Source: Paraburkholderia oxyphila NBRC 105797
Lineage (GTDB): Bacteria > Pseudomonadota > Gammaproteobacteria > Burkholderiales > Burkholderiaceae
DNA length: 64,000 bases
Direction: 5' to 3'
NCBI RefSeq assembly: GCF_000685075.1
Contig: NZ_BAYD01000008.1
Span: forward strand, 1-64,000
Positions 8,144 to 18,590 of the stretch are shown here, piece by piece. Each line of letters opens with the position of its first letter. Position 1 is the stretch's first letter. The translations under genes were made by a program, and so were the position numbers. The notes beneath the pieces are model-generated. The model did not search any database. It was not told the DNA's origin and worked only from the letters and a program-made list of their open reading frames with translations.

Positions 8144-9078
8144 GTATGTCCGCTCCACAAGCTCCCGTACCGGCCGCGCGCGCGGCTGCCGCGCCGGCGC
8201 GGCGCGAATCGCCGTGGCGCCGGGCCATGCGCGAGTTCGCGCGCTCGAAAAGCGCGCTGTTCGGACTCGCGTTGCTCGTCGTGCTGGTCGCCGCCGCGCT
8301 CGCCGCGCCGTGGATCACCCCGCAAAACCCCTATGACCTGATGCAATTGGACGTCATGGACGCGCGGCTGCCGCCGGGCTCCGCGAACGGCGCGGCGACG
8401 TTCACCTACTGGCTAGGCACCGACGGCCAGGGCCGCGACCTGCTCTCGGCCATCGTCTACGGACTGCGCATCAGCCTCGGCGTGGGCGTCGGCTCGGCGC
8501 TCGCGGCCGGCATCATCGGCACGCTGCTCGGGCTCGTGGCCGCGTATGCGGGCGGCAAGGTCGACGCGCTCATGATGCGCATGGTCGATCTGCTGCTGTC
8601 GTTCCCGTCGATTTTCGTCGCGATGATGATCCTCGCGTACATCGGCAAGGGCATCGGCAACGTCGTGCTCACGCTGATCGTGCTCGAGTGGGCCTATTTC
8701 GCGCGCACGGCGCGCGCGCAGGCGCTCGTCGAGACGCGCCGCGACTACGTCGAGGCGGCGCGCTGCCAGGCGATTCCGGGCTGGCGCATCGTGGTGGGAC
8801 ACATCCTGCCGAACTGCCTGCCGCCGCTCATCGTGGTCGCCTCGCTGCAGGTCGCGCGCGCGATCACGCTGGAGGCGACGCTGTCGTTCCTCGGGCTCGG
8901 CGTGCCCGTCACCGAGCCGTCGCTCGGCCTGCTGATCGCCAACGGCTACCAGACGATGCTCTCCGGCGAGTACTGGATCAGCCTCTATCCGGGCCTCGCG
9001 CTGCTGGTGACGATCGTCGCGATCAATCTTGTCGGCGACCGCCTGCGCGACCTGTTCAACCCGAGGAGCCAGAAATGA
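8140..9078 (+). CDS. ABC transporter permease, DppC type
   Basis: This 312-residue permease has an Ala-rich cytoplasmic N-terminus, a first membrane segment near residue 38 (L-F-G-L-A-L-L-V-V-L-V), the DppC-type extracytoplasmic lead-in W-L-G-T-D-G-Q-G-R-D-L-L-S, and the EAA-like contact loop D-Y-V-E-A-A-R. The conserved T-L-S-F-L-G-L-G segment is near the C-terminus. It pairs with the DppB protein immediately upstream. The ATGA overlap fixes the start at 8140. Confidence 0.92.
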   Translation: MSMSAPQAPVPAARAAAAPARRESPWRRAMREFARSKSALFGLALLVVLVAAALAAPWITPQNPYDLMQLDVMDARLPPGSANGAATFTYWLGTDGQGRDLLSAIVYGLRISLGVGVGSALAAGIIGTLLGLVAAYAGGKVDALMMRMVDLLLSFPSIFVAMMILAYIGKGIGNVVLTLIVLEWAYFARTARAQALVETRRDYVEAARCQAIPGWRIVVGHILPNCLPPLIVVASLQVARAITLEATLSFLGLGVPVTEPSLGLLIANGYQTMLSGEYWISLYPGLALLVTIVAINLVGDRLRDLFNPRSQK

Positions 9079-10087
9079 GCGCGCCGCAGTCCTCGTTACC
9101 GTCCTCGCCCCCGACACTCGAGGTCCGCCATCTGCGTACGCAGTTCGACACGCGCGCCGGCACGCTCACGGCCGTCGACGACGTGTCGTTCACGCTCGCG
9201 CCCGGCCGCATCATGGGGCTCGTCGGCGAATCGGGCTCCGGCAAGTCGGTCACGGGCTTCTCGATCATGGGTCTGGTCGACGCGCCGGGCCGCATCGCCG
9301 GCGGCGAGATCCTGTTCCAGGGGCGCGATATCGTCGGGCTGCCGGCCCGCGAGCGGCGGCATCTGCAGGGCAACCGCATCGCGATGATCTTCCAGGACCC
9401 GATGATGACGCTGAACCCGGTGCTGCGCATCGACGCGCAGATGACCGAGGCCGTGCGCGCGCATCGGCGCGTGTCGGGCGCGCAGGCGCGCGAGCTCGCG
9501 CGCGACGCGCTGGCCGCCATGGGCATTCCGAGCCCGGACGAGCGGCTGCGCGCGTATCCGCATCAACTGTCGGGCGGCATGCGGCAGCGCGTGGCGATCG
9601 CGATTGCCATGCTGCACCGCCCCGATCTCATCATCGCGGACGAGCCGACCACCGCGCTCGACGTGACGATCCAGGCGCAGATCCTCTGCGAGGTGCAGAA
9701 GCTCGTGCGCGAGCATCGCACCGCGCTGATCTGGATCACGCACGACCTGTCCGTCGTCGCCGGGCTCGCCGATGAGCTCGCGGTGATGTACGCGGGCCGG
9801 ATCGTCGAGCACGGTGCTGTCGATGCGGTCCTCGACGCGCCACAGCACCCGTATACGGTCGGGTTGATCGCGAGCCTGCCGAGTCTGAACCAGCGCGGCG
9901 AACGGCTGCGCCAGATTCCCGGGATGACGCCGAACCTGCTCGCGATGCCGGCCGGCTGCGCGTTCGCGCCGCGCTGCGCGCATGCGAGCGCGGCCTGCGG
10001 CGTGCGCCCCGAATTGACCGAGACGCAGCCTGGCCGCTTCGTCCGCTGCTTCCATCCGGGCGCCGCCCAGCTCGCCAGGGAGGCCGC

Positions 10088-10091
<4 letters not shown>
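9075..10091 (+). CDS. ABC transporter ATP-binding protein, DppD type
   Basis: This 338-residue ATPase has Walker A G-E-S-G-S-G-K-S (residues 51-58), a Q-loop (I-F-Q-D-P-M), signature L-S-G-G-M-R-Q-R, Walker B L-I-I-A-D-E-P-T-T-A-L-D and an H-loop histidine (I-T-H-D-L). The C-terminal oligopeptide-transporter extension is Cys-rich (C-A-F-A-P-R-C), as in DppD/OppD. ATGA overlaps bound it on both sides. It energises the upstream permease pair together with the DppF-type protein. Confidence 0.93.
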
Positions 10092-11176
<1,085 letters not shown>

Positions 11177-11226
11177 TCTCCCCCTTTTCGACAAACCGGC
11201 ACTCCCCTTTCACAGGATCCTCCGAC

Positions 11227-12795
11227 ATGAAACGTCTCCTGCTGTCATCCGTCGCCGCGGTGCTGCTGTCGGCCGGCATGGCCGCCGATGCGCAGACGCT
11301 GCGCATCGCATTCGCCGACCCGCTGTCGTCGCTCGACCCGCAGCTCAACAACCATGCAGGCGACCGCTCGGACGATCTGCACTTCTGGGACCTGCTCGTC
11401 GAGAACAAGTGGAACAAGCTGCAGCCCGGCCTCGCGGTGAGCTGGAAGCCGCTCGACGCGAAGACCTGGGAGTTCAAGCTGCGCCCGAACGTGAAATGGC
11501 AGGACGGCACGCCGTTCACCGCCGCCGACGTGATCTTCTCCTACCAGCGCGCGCGCAATGTGCCGGGCAGCGTCGCGACGTTCGCCGGCTATCTGCGCAC
11601 GATCGACTCGATCAGCGCGCCCGATCCGCTCACGCTCGTCATCAAGACGACTATCCCGAACCCCGACCTGCCGCTGAACCTCGCGTCGGTCCATATCGTC
11701 AGCAAGCACATCGGCGAGAAGTCGACGACCGACGACTACAACTCGGGCCGCGCGATGATCGGCACCGGGCCGTACAAGTTCGTGTCGTACACGCCGGGCG
11801 ACCGCGTCGAGATGATCCGCAACGACCAGTACTGGGACGGCAAGCCGCTCTGGGCAAAGGTCGACTACCGCTACGTGAACAACGCGGCCGCGCGCACGGC
11901 CGCGCTGCTCGCGGGCGACGTCGACGTGATCGACAAGGTCTCGGCGCTCGATATTGCGCGCCTGAAGCAGGCGCCGAACGTGACCGTCTATCCGTATCCG
12001 GGCCTGCGCGTGATGCTGCTGCAGCCGAGCTTCCGCGACGGCCCGAATCCCGACATCACCGACAACGACGGCAAGCCGTTGCCGAAAAACCCGCTGCTCG
12101 ACGTGCGCGTGCGCCGCGCGCTGTCGCTCGCGATCAACCGCGACGCGATCGTCACGCGCATCATGCAGGGCACGGCGAGCGTCGCGAACCAGTGGATGCC
12201 GAAGAACACGTTCGGCTATGACCCGGCCGTGAAGGACATTCCGTTCGACGCGGCGCAGGCCAAAAAGCTGCTTGCCGAGGCGGGCTACCCGAACGGCTTC
12301 AAGCTCGTGATGCACGTGCCGAACGACCGCTATCCGCAAGGGCCGGAAACCGCTCAGGCGGTCGCGCAGTTCTGGATGCGCATCGGCGTGAAGACGCAGG
12401 TGGATGTGGTGCCGTGGTCGATCTACGCGAGCCGCGCGGACAAGAACGAGTATGCGATGTCGATGCTCGCATGGGGCAACGGCACCGGCGAGGCCAGCTA
12501 TGCGCTCGTGAACGTGCTCGCCACCGTCGACGCAAAGAAGGGACTCGGCGCGTCGAACTGGGGGCATTACAGCAATCCGGCCGTCGATCAGGCGCTCGAC
12601 GCGGCGACCGAAGAGTTCGACCCGGGCAAGCGTGAGGCGATCCTGCGCCACTCGGTCGAGCTCGTGACGAACGACGTCGGCGTGATTCCGCTGTTTCACT
12701 ATCAGAACGTGTGGGCCGCGCGCAAAGGCCTGAAGGTGTCGCCGTACACGAGCGACCGCACCGTCGCGATGCAGGTCACGCAGGTCGGCCAATGA
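11227..12795 (+). CDS. ABC transporter substrate-binding protein, family 5
   Basis: This 522-residue periplasmic binding protein starts with a Sec signal peptide (M-K-R-L-L-L, hydrophobic core, cleavage probably after A-D-A near residue 22). It follows the SBP family 5 pattern: R-I-A-F-A-D-P-L-S-S-L-D-P, L-A-V-S-W-K-P-L-D-A-K-T-W-E-F-K-L-R and G-T-G-P-Y-K-F. Family 5 proteins bind peptides, opines, nickel complexes and other solutes, so the ligand cannot be told. It resembles, by recall, the binding protein named KPN_01854 family in TIGRFAMs, which travels with CMD-domain genes like those downstream. Confidence 0.92.
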   Translation: MKRLLLSSVAAVLLSAGMAADAQTLRIAFADPLSSLDPQLNNHAGDRSDDLHFWDLLVENKWNKLQPGLAVSWKPLDAKTWEFKLRPNVKWQDGTPFTAADVIFSYQRARNVPGSVATFAGYLRTIDSISAPDPLTLVIKTTIPNPDLPLNLASVHIVSKHIGEKSTTDDYNSGRAMIGTGPYKFVSYTPGDRVEMIRNDQYWDGKPLWAKVDYRYVNNAAARTAALLAGDVDVIDKVSALDIARLKQAPNVTVYPYPGLRVMLLQPSFRDGPNPDITDNDGKPLPKNPLLDVRVRRALSLAINRDAIVTRIMQGTASVANQWMPKNTFGYDPAVKDIPFDAAQAKKLLAEAGYPNGFKLVMHVPNDRYPQGPETAQAVAQFWMRIGVKTQVDVVPWSIYASRADKNEYAMSMLAWGNGTGEASYALVNVLATVDAKKGLGASNWGHYSNPAVDQALDAATEEFDPGKREAILRHSVELVTNDVGVIPLFHYQNVWAARKGLKVSPYTSDRTVAMQVTQVGQ

Positions 12796-14177
12796 GCGGC
12801 GCACCCGCACTCTCGCTCAGCGTCATGCCCGCCGACGCGTTGATCGACGTGCCGCGCCGCATCGTGCTGCACGGTGCGCCCGCCGGCGCGCGCGTGACGA
12901 TCGCGAGCCGCACCGAGCGCGCGCACGGCGCGCTCTGGCATGCCGACGCGACCTTTGTCGCCGACGCGGACGGCGTGGTCGACCTGTCGCGCGACGCGCC
13001 GGTATCGGGCAGCTACGCGGAGGTCTCGGCGCTCGGACTCGTGTGGTCGCAGACGCCCGTCGACGGCAAGAGCCGCGACGTGTTCCCGGCGCCGGTCACC
13101 GCCCCGCTCGTGACGACGCTGAGCGCGAGCGTCGGCGACGCTTCGGTGTCCGCACGATTCACGCAGCGGCTCGCGGCCGAGGGCGTGACGCGCCGCGAGA
13201 TCCGCGAGCAGGGTCTCGTCGGCACGCTCTATCTGCCGCCCGGCGAGGGACCGCATCCTGCCGTCATGGTGCTCAACGGCTCGGGCGGCGGCATCAACGA
13301 GCCGCGCGCGGCGCTCTATGCCTCGCGCGGCTATGCGGCCTTCGCGCTCGGCTACTTCAAGGCGCCGGGCCTGCCGGACTACATCTCGAACACGCCGCTC
13401 GAATATTTCGAGCACGGCCTGCGCTGGCTGCGCGACACGGTGCGTCCCGCGCACGATTTCGTCGCGCTGTCCGGACAATCGCGCGGCGGCGAACTCGTGC
13501 TGCTGCTCGGCGCGACTTTCCCGGACCTCGTGTCGGCCGTTGTCGGCTACGTGCCGAGCGCGCTCGTGCACAGCGCGCAGAACGCGGCCGATCCGGCCAC
13601 CGGCCGCGAAGGCCCGACCTGGCTGCTGAACGGCAAGCCGCTGCCACACATCTGGGAGAACAACCGCACCGCGAGCTGGGCGCCGTACGACGAAGGCCCC
13701 CCGCCCCACCGGCACGCCCGCGCGATGCTCACCGCGCTCGACGATCCGGACGCGGTCGAGCGCGCGCGCATCCGCGTCGAGCGCATTCGCGGGCCGGTGA
13801 TGCTGCTCTCGGCCGGGGACGACGGGTCGTGGCCGTCGAGCCGCTACTCGCGCATGGTCGCCGAGCGGCTCGCGGCGCACGGTCATCCGCATCCGGTCGA
13901 GCATCTCGATTTCGAGCACGCGGGGCATGCAATCGTGTTCCCCTATGTGCCGACCACCCAGCTCGTCTACGCGCATCCCGTGTCGGGCCGGGTCAGCACC
14001 GGCGGCGGCGAGCCCGCTGCGAACGCGCGCGCCGACGAACAGTCATGGGCCGCGGTGCAGGCCTTTCTTGCGCGCGCCGTCGCCACGCAAGCCGCGCGTG
14101 CCGCGCGGGACGTGCCAGCGGCCTGCGCGCCCTCTTCCGATTCACGTTCCGGGGATACTCATGACACAGACCGTTGA
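12792..14177 (+). CDS. Acyl-CoA thioesterase / BAAT-like alpha/beta hydrolase
   Basis: The 461-residue product has an N-terminal beta-sandwich domain (residues about 1-120) like the BAAT/thioesterase N-terminal domain and a C-terminal alpha/beta hydrolase. The nucleophile elbow is G-Q-S-R-G with Ser230; a likely acid is in S-A-G-D-D-G-S-W and the base is the His of H-A-G-H-A-I. Human relatives hydrolyse acyl-CoAs or conjugate bile acids to glycine or taurine; bacterial members are poorly known. The start at 12792 overlaps the binding-protein stop (ATGA). In this operon it may cleave an acyl or ester group from the imported compound. Confidence 0.82.
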   Translation: MSGAPALSLSVMPADALIDVPRRIVLHGAPAGARVTIASRTERAHGALWHADATFVADADGVVDLSRDAPVSGSYAEVSALGLVWSQTPVDGKSRDVFPAPVTAPLVTTLSASVGDASVSARFTQRLAAEGVTRREIREQGLVGTLYLPPGEGPHPAVMVLNGSGGGINEPRAALYASRGYAAFALGYFKAPGLPDYISNTPLEYFEHGLRWLRDTVRPAHDFVALSGQSRGGELVLLLGATFPDLVSAVVGYVPSALVHSAQNAADPATGREGPTWLLNGKPLPHIWENNRTASWAPYDEGPPPHRHARAMLTALDDPDAVERARIRVERIRGPVMLLSAGDDGSWPSSRYSRMVAERLAAHGHPHPVEHLDFEHAGHAIVFPYVPTTQLVYAHPVSGRVSTGGGEPAANARADEQSWAAVQAFLARAVATQAARAARDVPAACAPSSDSRSGDTHDTDR

Positions 14178-14694
14178 CGGCGAGAGCGCCGATCTGATCG
14201 ATCGCCTTGCCGGGCTCACGCCCGGCTCGGCCACGCACGCGCTGCGGCAGCGGCGCGACAAAGTCGCGGTGGCGACCCAGCAGAGCCATGACGCGCTATT
14301 CGACCCCGCAATCGAAGGGCTGACACTCGCGGAACGGCTGCTCGTTGCGTGCTACGCGAGCCGGCTCACGCCGTCGGCCACACTCTTCGCGCACTATCGC
14401 GAAGCGCTCGAACGGCATGGCGTCGACGCCGCTGCGCGCGCGGCGGTCGAAACCGGCACGCCCGACGATATCGCCACTATCGCCGACAGGCGGCTGCGCG
14501 CGATCCTCACGTTCACGCGCACGCTGATCGAGAACCCGGTGGCCGGCGACCAGGCCGCGCTGCAAACGCTGCCCGCCGCCGGGCTGACGACGCCCGCCGT
14601 GGTCGTGCTCGCGCAGCTGATTGCATTTCTCTCCTACCAGACGCGCGTCGTCGCGGGCCTGCAGGCGTTGCATCAACTGGAGACGACGACATGA
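14161..14694 (+). CDS. CMD-domain protein, Avi_7170-like
   Basis: This 177-residue, mostly helical protein has the carboxymuconolactone-decarboxylase/AhpD fold pattern (L-T-L-A-E-R-L-L-V-A-C-Y-A, then R-L-R-A-I-L-T-F-T-R-T-L). It lacks the CxxC redox pair of AhpD. By recall it matches the TIGRFAM CMD family Avi_7170, which is normally adjacent to an alkylhydroperoxidase-like partner and an ABC importer, as here. The start at 14161 overlaps the upstream gene by 17 bases. Its role is unknown; it may work with the CxxC-bearing partner encoded next. Confidence 0.75.
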   Translation: MTQTVDGESADLIDRLAGLTPGSATHALRQRRDKVAVATQQSHDALFDPAIEGLTLAERLLVACYASRLTPSATLFAHYREALERHGVDAAARAAVETGTPDDIATIADRRLRAILTFTRTLIENPVAGDQAALQTLPAAGLTTPAVVVLAQLIAFLSYQTRVVAGLQALHQLETTT

Positions 14695-15287
14695 CCGACC
14701 TTATCCGCTCGCACGGCTTCACCAACGAATCGCTCGATTGGGATGCCTGGCTCGACGTGGTCGACCTCGAACACGCGACGCCGGAGCAGATCGCCGTGCT
14801 CGAGGAAAGCCACCCCAAGGCCAAAGTCTCGGACTACTACCTGTTTCTCGTGCATCAGCCCGAAATTCTCAGGCAGCGCTCGGCCGCATTCAACGCGATC
14901 ATGTATGCACCCGGCGGGCTGCCGCGCGCGGAGCGCGAGCTGTCGACCACGGTCGTTTCGCGTATCAACGGGTGTGTGTACTGTGCCTCGGTGCACGCGC
15001 AGCGCTTCGAGCAACTCGCGAAGCGCAACGACGTGATCCGGCAGGTGTTCGACGAGCCGCGCAGCGCCGGCACGACTGAACGCGAACGCGCGATCGTAGC
15101 ATTCTCGATCGCGCTTACCGAGCAACCGGGGACGGTCGACGCCACGCAGCTTCGCGCGCTGCGCGATGCCGGTCTCGACGACGCGGAGATCCTCGACCTG
15201 ATCCACTCGGTGTCGATCTTCGCATGGGCGAACCGGCTGATGCTCAACCTCGGCGAACCGGTTTTCCCCGAAACTTTGCCGCAGTAA
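14691..15287 (+). CDS. AhpD-like alkylhydroperoxidase-domain protein, Avi_7169-like
   Basis: This 198-residue protein has the AhpD active-site motif C-V-Y-C-A-S-V-H, with Cys95, Cys98 and His102, in the expected helical context. AhpD-fold proteins act as peroxidases or thiol-disulfide partners. By recall it matches the Avi_7169 peroxidase-like TIGRFAM, the usual neighbour of the Avi_7170 CMD protein. It starts by ATGA overlap and ends the ten-gene operon. It could detoxify peroxide made by the flavin monooxygenase, or take part in a redox step on the substrate. Confidence 0.82.
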   Translation: MTDLIRSHGFTNESLDWDAWLDVVDLEHATPEQIAVLEESHPKAKVSDYYLFLVHQPEILRQRSAAFNAIMYAPGGLPRAERELSTTVVSRINGCVYCASVHAQRFEQLAKRNDVIRQVFDEPRSAGTTERERAIVAFSIALTEQPGTVDATQLRALRDAGLDDAEILDLIHSVSIFAWANRLMLNLGEPVFPETLPQ

Positions 15288-15776
15288 GGCATCACCCCTC
15301 TCCTTCCACGGGCGCTTCGGCGTCCATCGCAACCGCCGGGGCGGCGACGTTGTCGCCCGCCGTCCGGCTCGGCGGCGGCCGTGTCGATGCCCATCTACGC
15401 GAAGTAGTCGAAATAGCGGTCAAATCCGGGCGCAAGGCTGCGTATGTGCGCAAACGCACAAAGGGGATTTGCGTCGGCGAAATTCCGCAGATAAAAAGAA
15501 TGAGGAAAGCAGATTCCTTAATTCTTTAAGTCTTCGTTTCAACAACGTCATCAAACATATTAAATTAGCCATCCGAAGCAATACTCCGGAAAGCACGTCG
15601 ACCGCGTGCGTGAGCGAGCTATATCCAGCCAGCGCATGCATATCAGCGCCGCAACTCGATGGCAAGCTGGCCCGCATCGATACGGTCGGCAATACGACCC
15701 AGGCCCTCGCGCAACAGGTGATGACGTTCTGCGGCGGCGCGCCATCCGCGAGCGTGCAGGCCAATGGAGAGCAACC
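15288..15776. other. 489-base intergenic stretch with AT-rich segment and possible small ORF
   Basis: The first part holds a GC-rich hairpin without a T-run (GGCGAC-GTT-GTCGCC at 15343-15357). The 15470-15600 part is clearly AT-rich and probably holds the promoter of the patatin gene. A plus-strand frame from a TTG at 15469 (103 residues) ends at 15780, with its stop overlapping the patatin ATG as ATGA. It has no good start signal and I recognise no family, so it is not called as a gene. Confidence 0.4.
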
Positions 15777-17408
15777 ATGAACGCGTACCGTCGGCTGCAA
15801 CAATGGGCGGGACTTGCGGGCATCGTGATCGCGCTTGTCTCCGGATGCGGCACGCCGGAGCTCACGCCGGGCCTCACGCAGTACGAGGCAACCAGCGATA
15901 CCGTCCACGCACACGCATTGGCCGCGAGCGATCCCCTCGTTGGCGTGGGACTCTCGGGCGGGGGCAACCGGTCGGCGATCTTCGCGTCGTATGTCCTCGA
16001 CCTGTTTGGATCGCTGCCGGTCGACGCGCCGTCCGGCACCGGCGTCAGCAGCTTTCTCGGGACCATCGGCTATCTTTCCAGCGTCTCGGGCGGGAGCTTC
16101 GCTAACGCGTACTTCGGCGTCGGGTATCCCGTTGCCGCGCCACAAGATTTCGATGTGCTCGTGAAGTCCCCACCCAACGAGACGGACCGGCAAACCGCGC
16201 AGCAGATAAACGCCTTCTTCACGGCCTGGCACGTGATGATGAATCACGACTGGCGGCGCGACGCGCTGGTAGGCGGCGAGGGATCGGCGTTCAGCGCCTC
16301 GAACGCCCAGCGGCTATCGAGTGCGATCGACGCGGCCTTTCTGCACGACATCACGTTTGCCGATCTGAACGAGCTGGAATCCCGCCAGCACCACCCCTAC
16401 CTGATTTTCAACACGACGCACTACGACACGGGCCACCGCTTCGTGATGACGACGATCCCGCGCAGCAGCTTCTGCGTCGACACCGAGAAGCTGATCCGCG
16501 ACGTGCTCGCGCCCGAGGGCGAGCATATGCGCGCCAGCGAGCTCGCCTCGCTCACCAGCTGCGATGCCTCCGATCCCTTGACGCCCGAAGGCTTCGACTG
16601 GATCGCCATCGCCGGCGGCGTGAAGACGGTCGAATCCGGCACGATCCATCTTGCGCAAGCGGTCGCGCTCTCGGGTGCCTTTCCCGTCGTAGTGGGACCC
16701 GTGGCGTATCGGGTGAGCGGCGAAAAGGGCTATCTGCATTTCATCGACGGCGGCATCACGGACAACAGCGGCATCGAATCGATCATGCAGCTCTTCCTGC
16801 ACAAGCTGATCGTGGCGCCGGACAGGCCGCAACGTCGCGCGCTGATCGTCGAGATCGACGCGAGCAAGCCCTTCAACGCCGACGGCGACACGATCGCCGA
16901 TAGCCGCCGTCCGCTCACGACGCTTGCCGCCGATCCCGGACGCCTCCCGGACATCCAGGAGGTGCGCGCGAACCTGTATCGGCGCGACCTGTGGAGTCTC
17001 GCGCAGCGCCGCGCGACGCCGGAAAAGAACAAGAAGGTCGCCGCGCCGCCCACAAACGACCTGCTCTCGCGCGTCACGATCGTTTCGATGAGCCACACGG
17101 ACCTCGATGCGGACAGCTTGAGCATCAACGTCACCACCCCCGATCCGGTTGCGCGAGGCGGCACGTGCCAGAAGACCTGGACGCACGCCGATCTGCTGAA
17201 GGACGTGCGCAACCTGCCGACCGACTACGTGCTCGACGACGCATGTCAGGTCGAATTGCTGCGTGTCGCGGCCTGCTGGTCCGTGAGCCAGCACGCGGCG
17301 CAGATCCAGCAGCAGTTCGCCGGCGCCGGACGCCCCGTGCCGTCGCGCGCAAGCCTGGACGCGCGCATCGCCACGTTATGCCCGGAACTCAAACAGCTTC
17401 CGCGCTGA
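15777..17408 (+). CDS. Patatin-like phospholipase, predicted lipoprotein
   Basis: This 543-residue protein has a lipoprotein signal with lipobox V-S-G-C (Cys24), so it should be membrane-anchored after export. The patatin fold is marked by a Gly-rich oxyanion stretch (G-L-S-G-G-G-N-R, about residues 58-65), nucleophile Ser104 in S-V-S-G-G (the first Gly of GxSxG is Ser) and the catalytic Asp324 in I-D-G-G-I-T-D-N. Known relatives are lipid acyl hydrolases. The ATG at 15777 follows a GGAGA site and starts the signal peptide; the upstream in-frame extension is Arg-rich and unlikely. No obvious functional link to its neighbours. Confidence 0.85.
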   Translation: MNAYRRLQQWAGLAGIVIALVSGCGTPELTPGLTQYEATSDTVHAHALAASDPLVGVGLSGGGNRSAIFASYVLDLFGSLPVDAPSGTGVSSFLGTIGYLSSVSGGSFANAYFGVGYPVAAPQDFDVLVKSPPNETDRQTAQQINAFFTAWHVMMNHDWRRDALVGGEGSAFSASNAQRLSSAIDAAFLHDITFADLNELESRQHHPYLIFNTTHYDTGHRFVMTTIPRSSFCVDTEKLIRDVLAPEGEHMRASELASLTSCDASDPLTPEGFDWIAIAGGVKTVESGTIHLAQAVALSGAFPVVVGPVAYRVSGEKGYLHFIDGGITDNSGIESIMQLFLHKLIVAPDRPQRRALIVEIDASKPFNADGDTIADSRRPLTTLAADPGRLPDIQEVRANLYRRDLWSLAQRRATPEKNKKVAAPPTNDLLSRVTIVSMSHTDLDADSLSINVTTPDPVARGGTCQKTWTHADLLKDVRNLPTDYVLDDACQVELLRVAACWSVSQHAAQIQQQFAGAGRPVPSRASLDARIATLCPELKQLPR

Positions 17409-17475
17409 TGTGCAACCTGCGCGAAAGATCGCGCGAGCAATCCGGTCACATCAACCAGGTTCGTCCCAGTGACCC

Positions 17476-18339
17476 TTACGCCAACGGCTGCGTCGTCATG
17501 GCGCGCGTGAGCCCGTGCATGGGACGGCGCACCGCCACGTCGAATGGATTGGTCTGCGGGCCGATGAGCTCCGCTTGACGCTTGAGCAGTTCGACCACCG
17601 TCGGCAAGCGGTCCTCGGTCAGGCGCGCCGCCAGCGTGCCGACGCTCAGCGCCGCGACTGCGCAGCCATTGCGGTCGAAAATCGGCACCGCCACGCCCGC
17701 CATGCCCTCGAGCACGCCGGTATTGCGCCCCGCATAACCGAGCTTGCGCACGCGCTCGATCTCCGTGCGCAGATAGACCTCGTCGAGCACGCCATAGCCG
17801 CGCAGGCGCGGCACGTTGAACCGGATGATCTCCTCGCGCTCCGCCTCGGGCTGGAACGCGAGGATCGCGAGGCTGCCCTGGCCCACGCCCAGCGCCACGC
17901 GCCCGCCGATGTCTCCCGTGAACGAGCGGATCGGAAACGGCCCTTCGCACATGTCGAGGCATACCGCGTCGAAGCTGCTCTTCACGAGCAGAAAGATCGT
18001 GTCGCCGAGGCTCGCGCACAGGCGCAGCAGCGCGGGGCGGCACAGCGAGCGCATGCCGCTCGGGTTGCCTGCCTGCGCCGCCAGCGCAAAGAAGTCCACG
18101 CTCAGGCGGTACCGCTTCGTGCCCTCGTCCTGCTCGACCACGCCCTCGGCAATCAGTCCCTGCAGCAGGCGATGCACCGTAGCCTGCGTGAGACCCACGG
18201 CCTTGGCGAGCGTCGTCACGCGGCTGCCTTGCGCCTCGCCCTCGCTCAGCGCCCGGATGACCGCGAATGCGCGCTGCAATACGCCAGCGCCGCGCGCTTC
18301 GTCTCCCTGCGTTCCGTTTTTCTCTTCCATAACGCTCAC
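17476..18339 (-). CDS. IclR-family transcriptional regulator
   Basis: This 287-residue regulator has an N-terminal winged HTH (V-L-Q-R-A-F-A-V-I-R-A-L, then T-Q-A-T-V-H-R-L-L-Q-G-L) and the C-terminal IclR effector domain with Y-R-L-S, G-R-V-A-L-G-V-G-Q-G and G-V-A-V-P-I-F-D. The start is a GTG at 18339 with GAGGG just upstream; an ATG three codons later is the alternative. It is divergent from the Pot-type transporter operon, and one of two near-identical palindromes overlaps its own leader. It most likely controls itself and that operon. Confidence 0.92.
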   Translation of the reverse strand: MSVMEEKNGTQGDEARGAGVLQRAFAVIRALSEGEAQGSRVTTLAKAVGLTQATVHRLLQGLIAEGVVEQDEGTKRYRLSVDFFALAAQAGNPSGMRSLCRPALLRLCASLGDTIFLLVKSSFDAVCLDMCEGPFPIRSFTGDIGGRVALGVGQGSLAILAFQPEAEREEIIRFNVPRLRGYGVLDEVYLRTEIERVRKLGYAGRNTGVLEGMAGVAVPIFDRNGCAVAALSVGTLAARLTEDRLPTVVELLKRQAELIGPQTNPFDVAVRRPMHGLTRAMTTQPLA

Positions 18340-18353
18340 GTTTCCCTCAATTT

Positions 18354-18370
18354 ATTCCATTCAGCGGAAT
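18354..18370. promoter_or_regulatory. IclR operator candidate 1
   Basis: The 17-base sequence ATTCCATTCAGCGGAAT has ATTCC/GGAAT arms. It differs from operator 2 only in the three central bases (pattern ATTCCATT-nnn-CGGAAT). It lies 15 bases upstream of the IclR GTG start and may mediate autorepression. Confidence 0.65.
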
Positions 18371-18507
18371 ACCTGACGAATCCTCAGATGGATGCCTCTG
18401 CCGCCCGGATCGACGCAGAGGCGCAAGCCGGCGTGGTCGGATCGGCGTATTCAGGGGTTTCCCCAAGATCACCTGATGAAATGATTCCGGCTCGAAGACA
18501 TCAAAGG

Positions 18508-18524
18508 ATTCCATTTGACGGAAT
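18508..18524. promoter_or_regulatory. IclR operator candidate 2
   Basis: ATTCCATTTGACGGAAT is the second copy, 154 bases from the first and 37 bases upstream of the candidate -35 of the transporter operon. A half-site (GATGGAAT, 18547-18554) lies between it and the promoter. The arrangement suits an IclR activator or looping repressor. Confidence 0.65.
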
Positions 18525-18560
18525 ATATGCCAAATTTCTCTCGCTTGATGGAATTTTAAA

Positions 18561-18590
18561 TTGACGACCAAAAATTTGGTTGGCTAGAGT
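18561..18590 (+). promoter_or_regulatory. Candidate sigma70 promoter of the Pot-type transporter operon
   Basis: TTGACG and TAGAGT are separated by 18 bases. The spacer contains the near-palindrome CCAAAAATTTGG (18568-18579). The leader to the ATG at 18670 would be about 70 bases. Confidence 0.5.

Noticed and set aside
15343..15357. Terminator for the ten-gene operon
   Set aside because: The 6-base hairpin has no T-run, and similar GC-rich hairpins are expected by chance here.
15606..15776. Longer patatin start
   Set aside because: It would bury the lipoprotein signal 57 residues inside and adds Arg-rich non-conserved sequence; the ATG at 15777 has a ribosome site.
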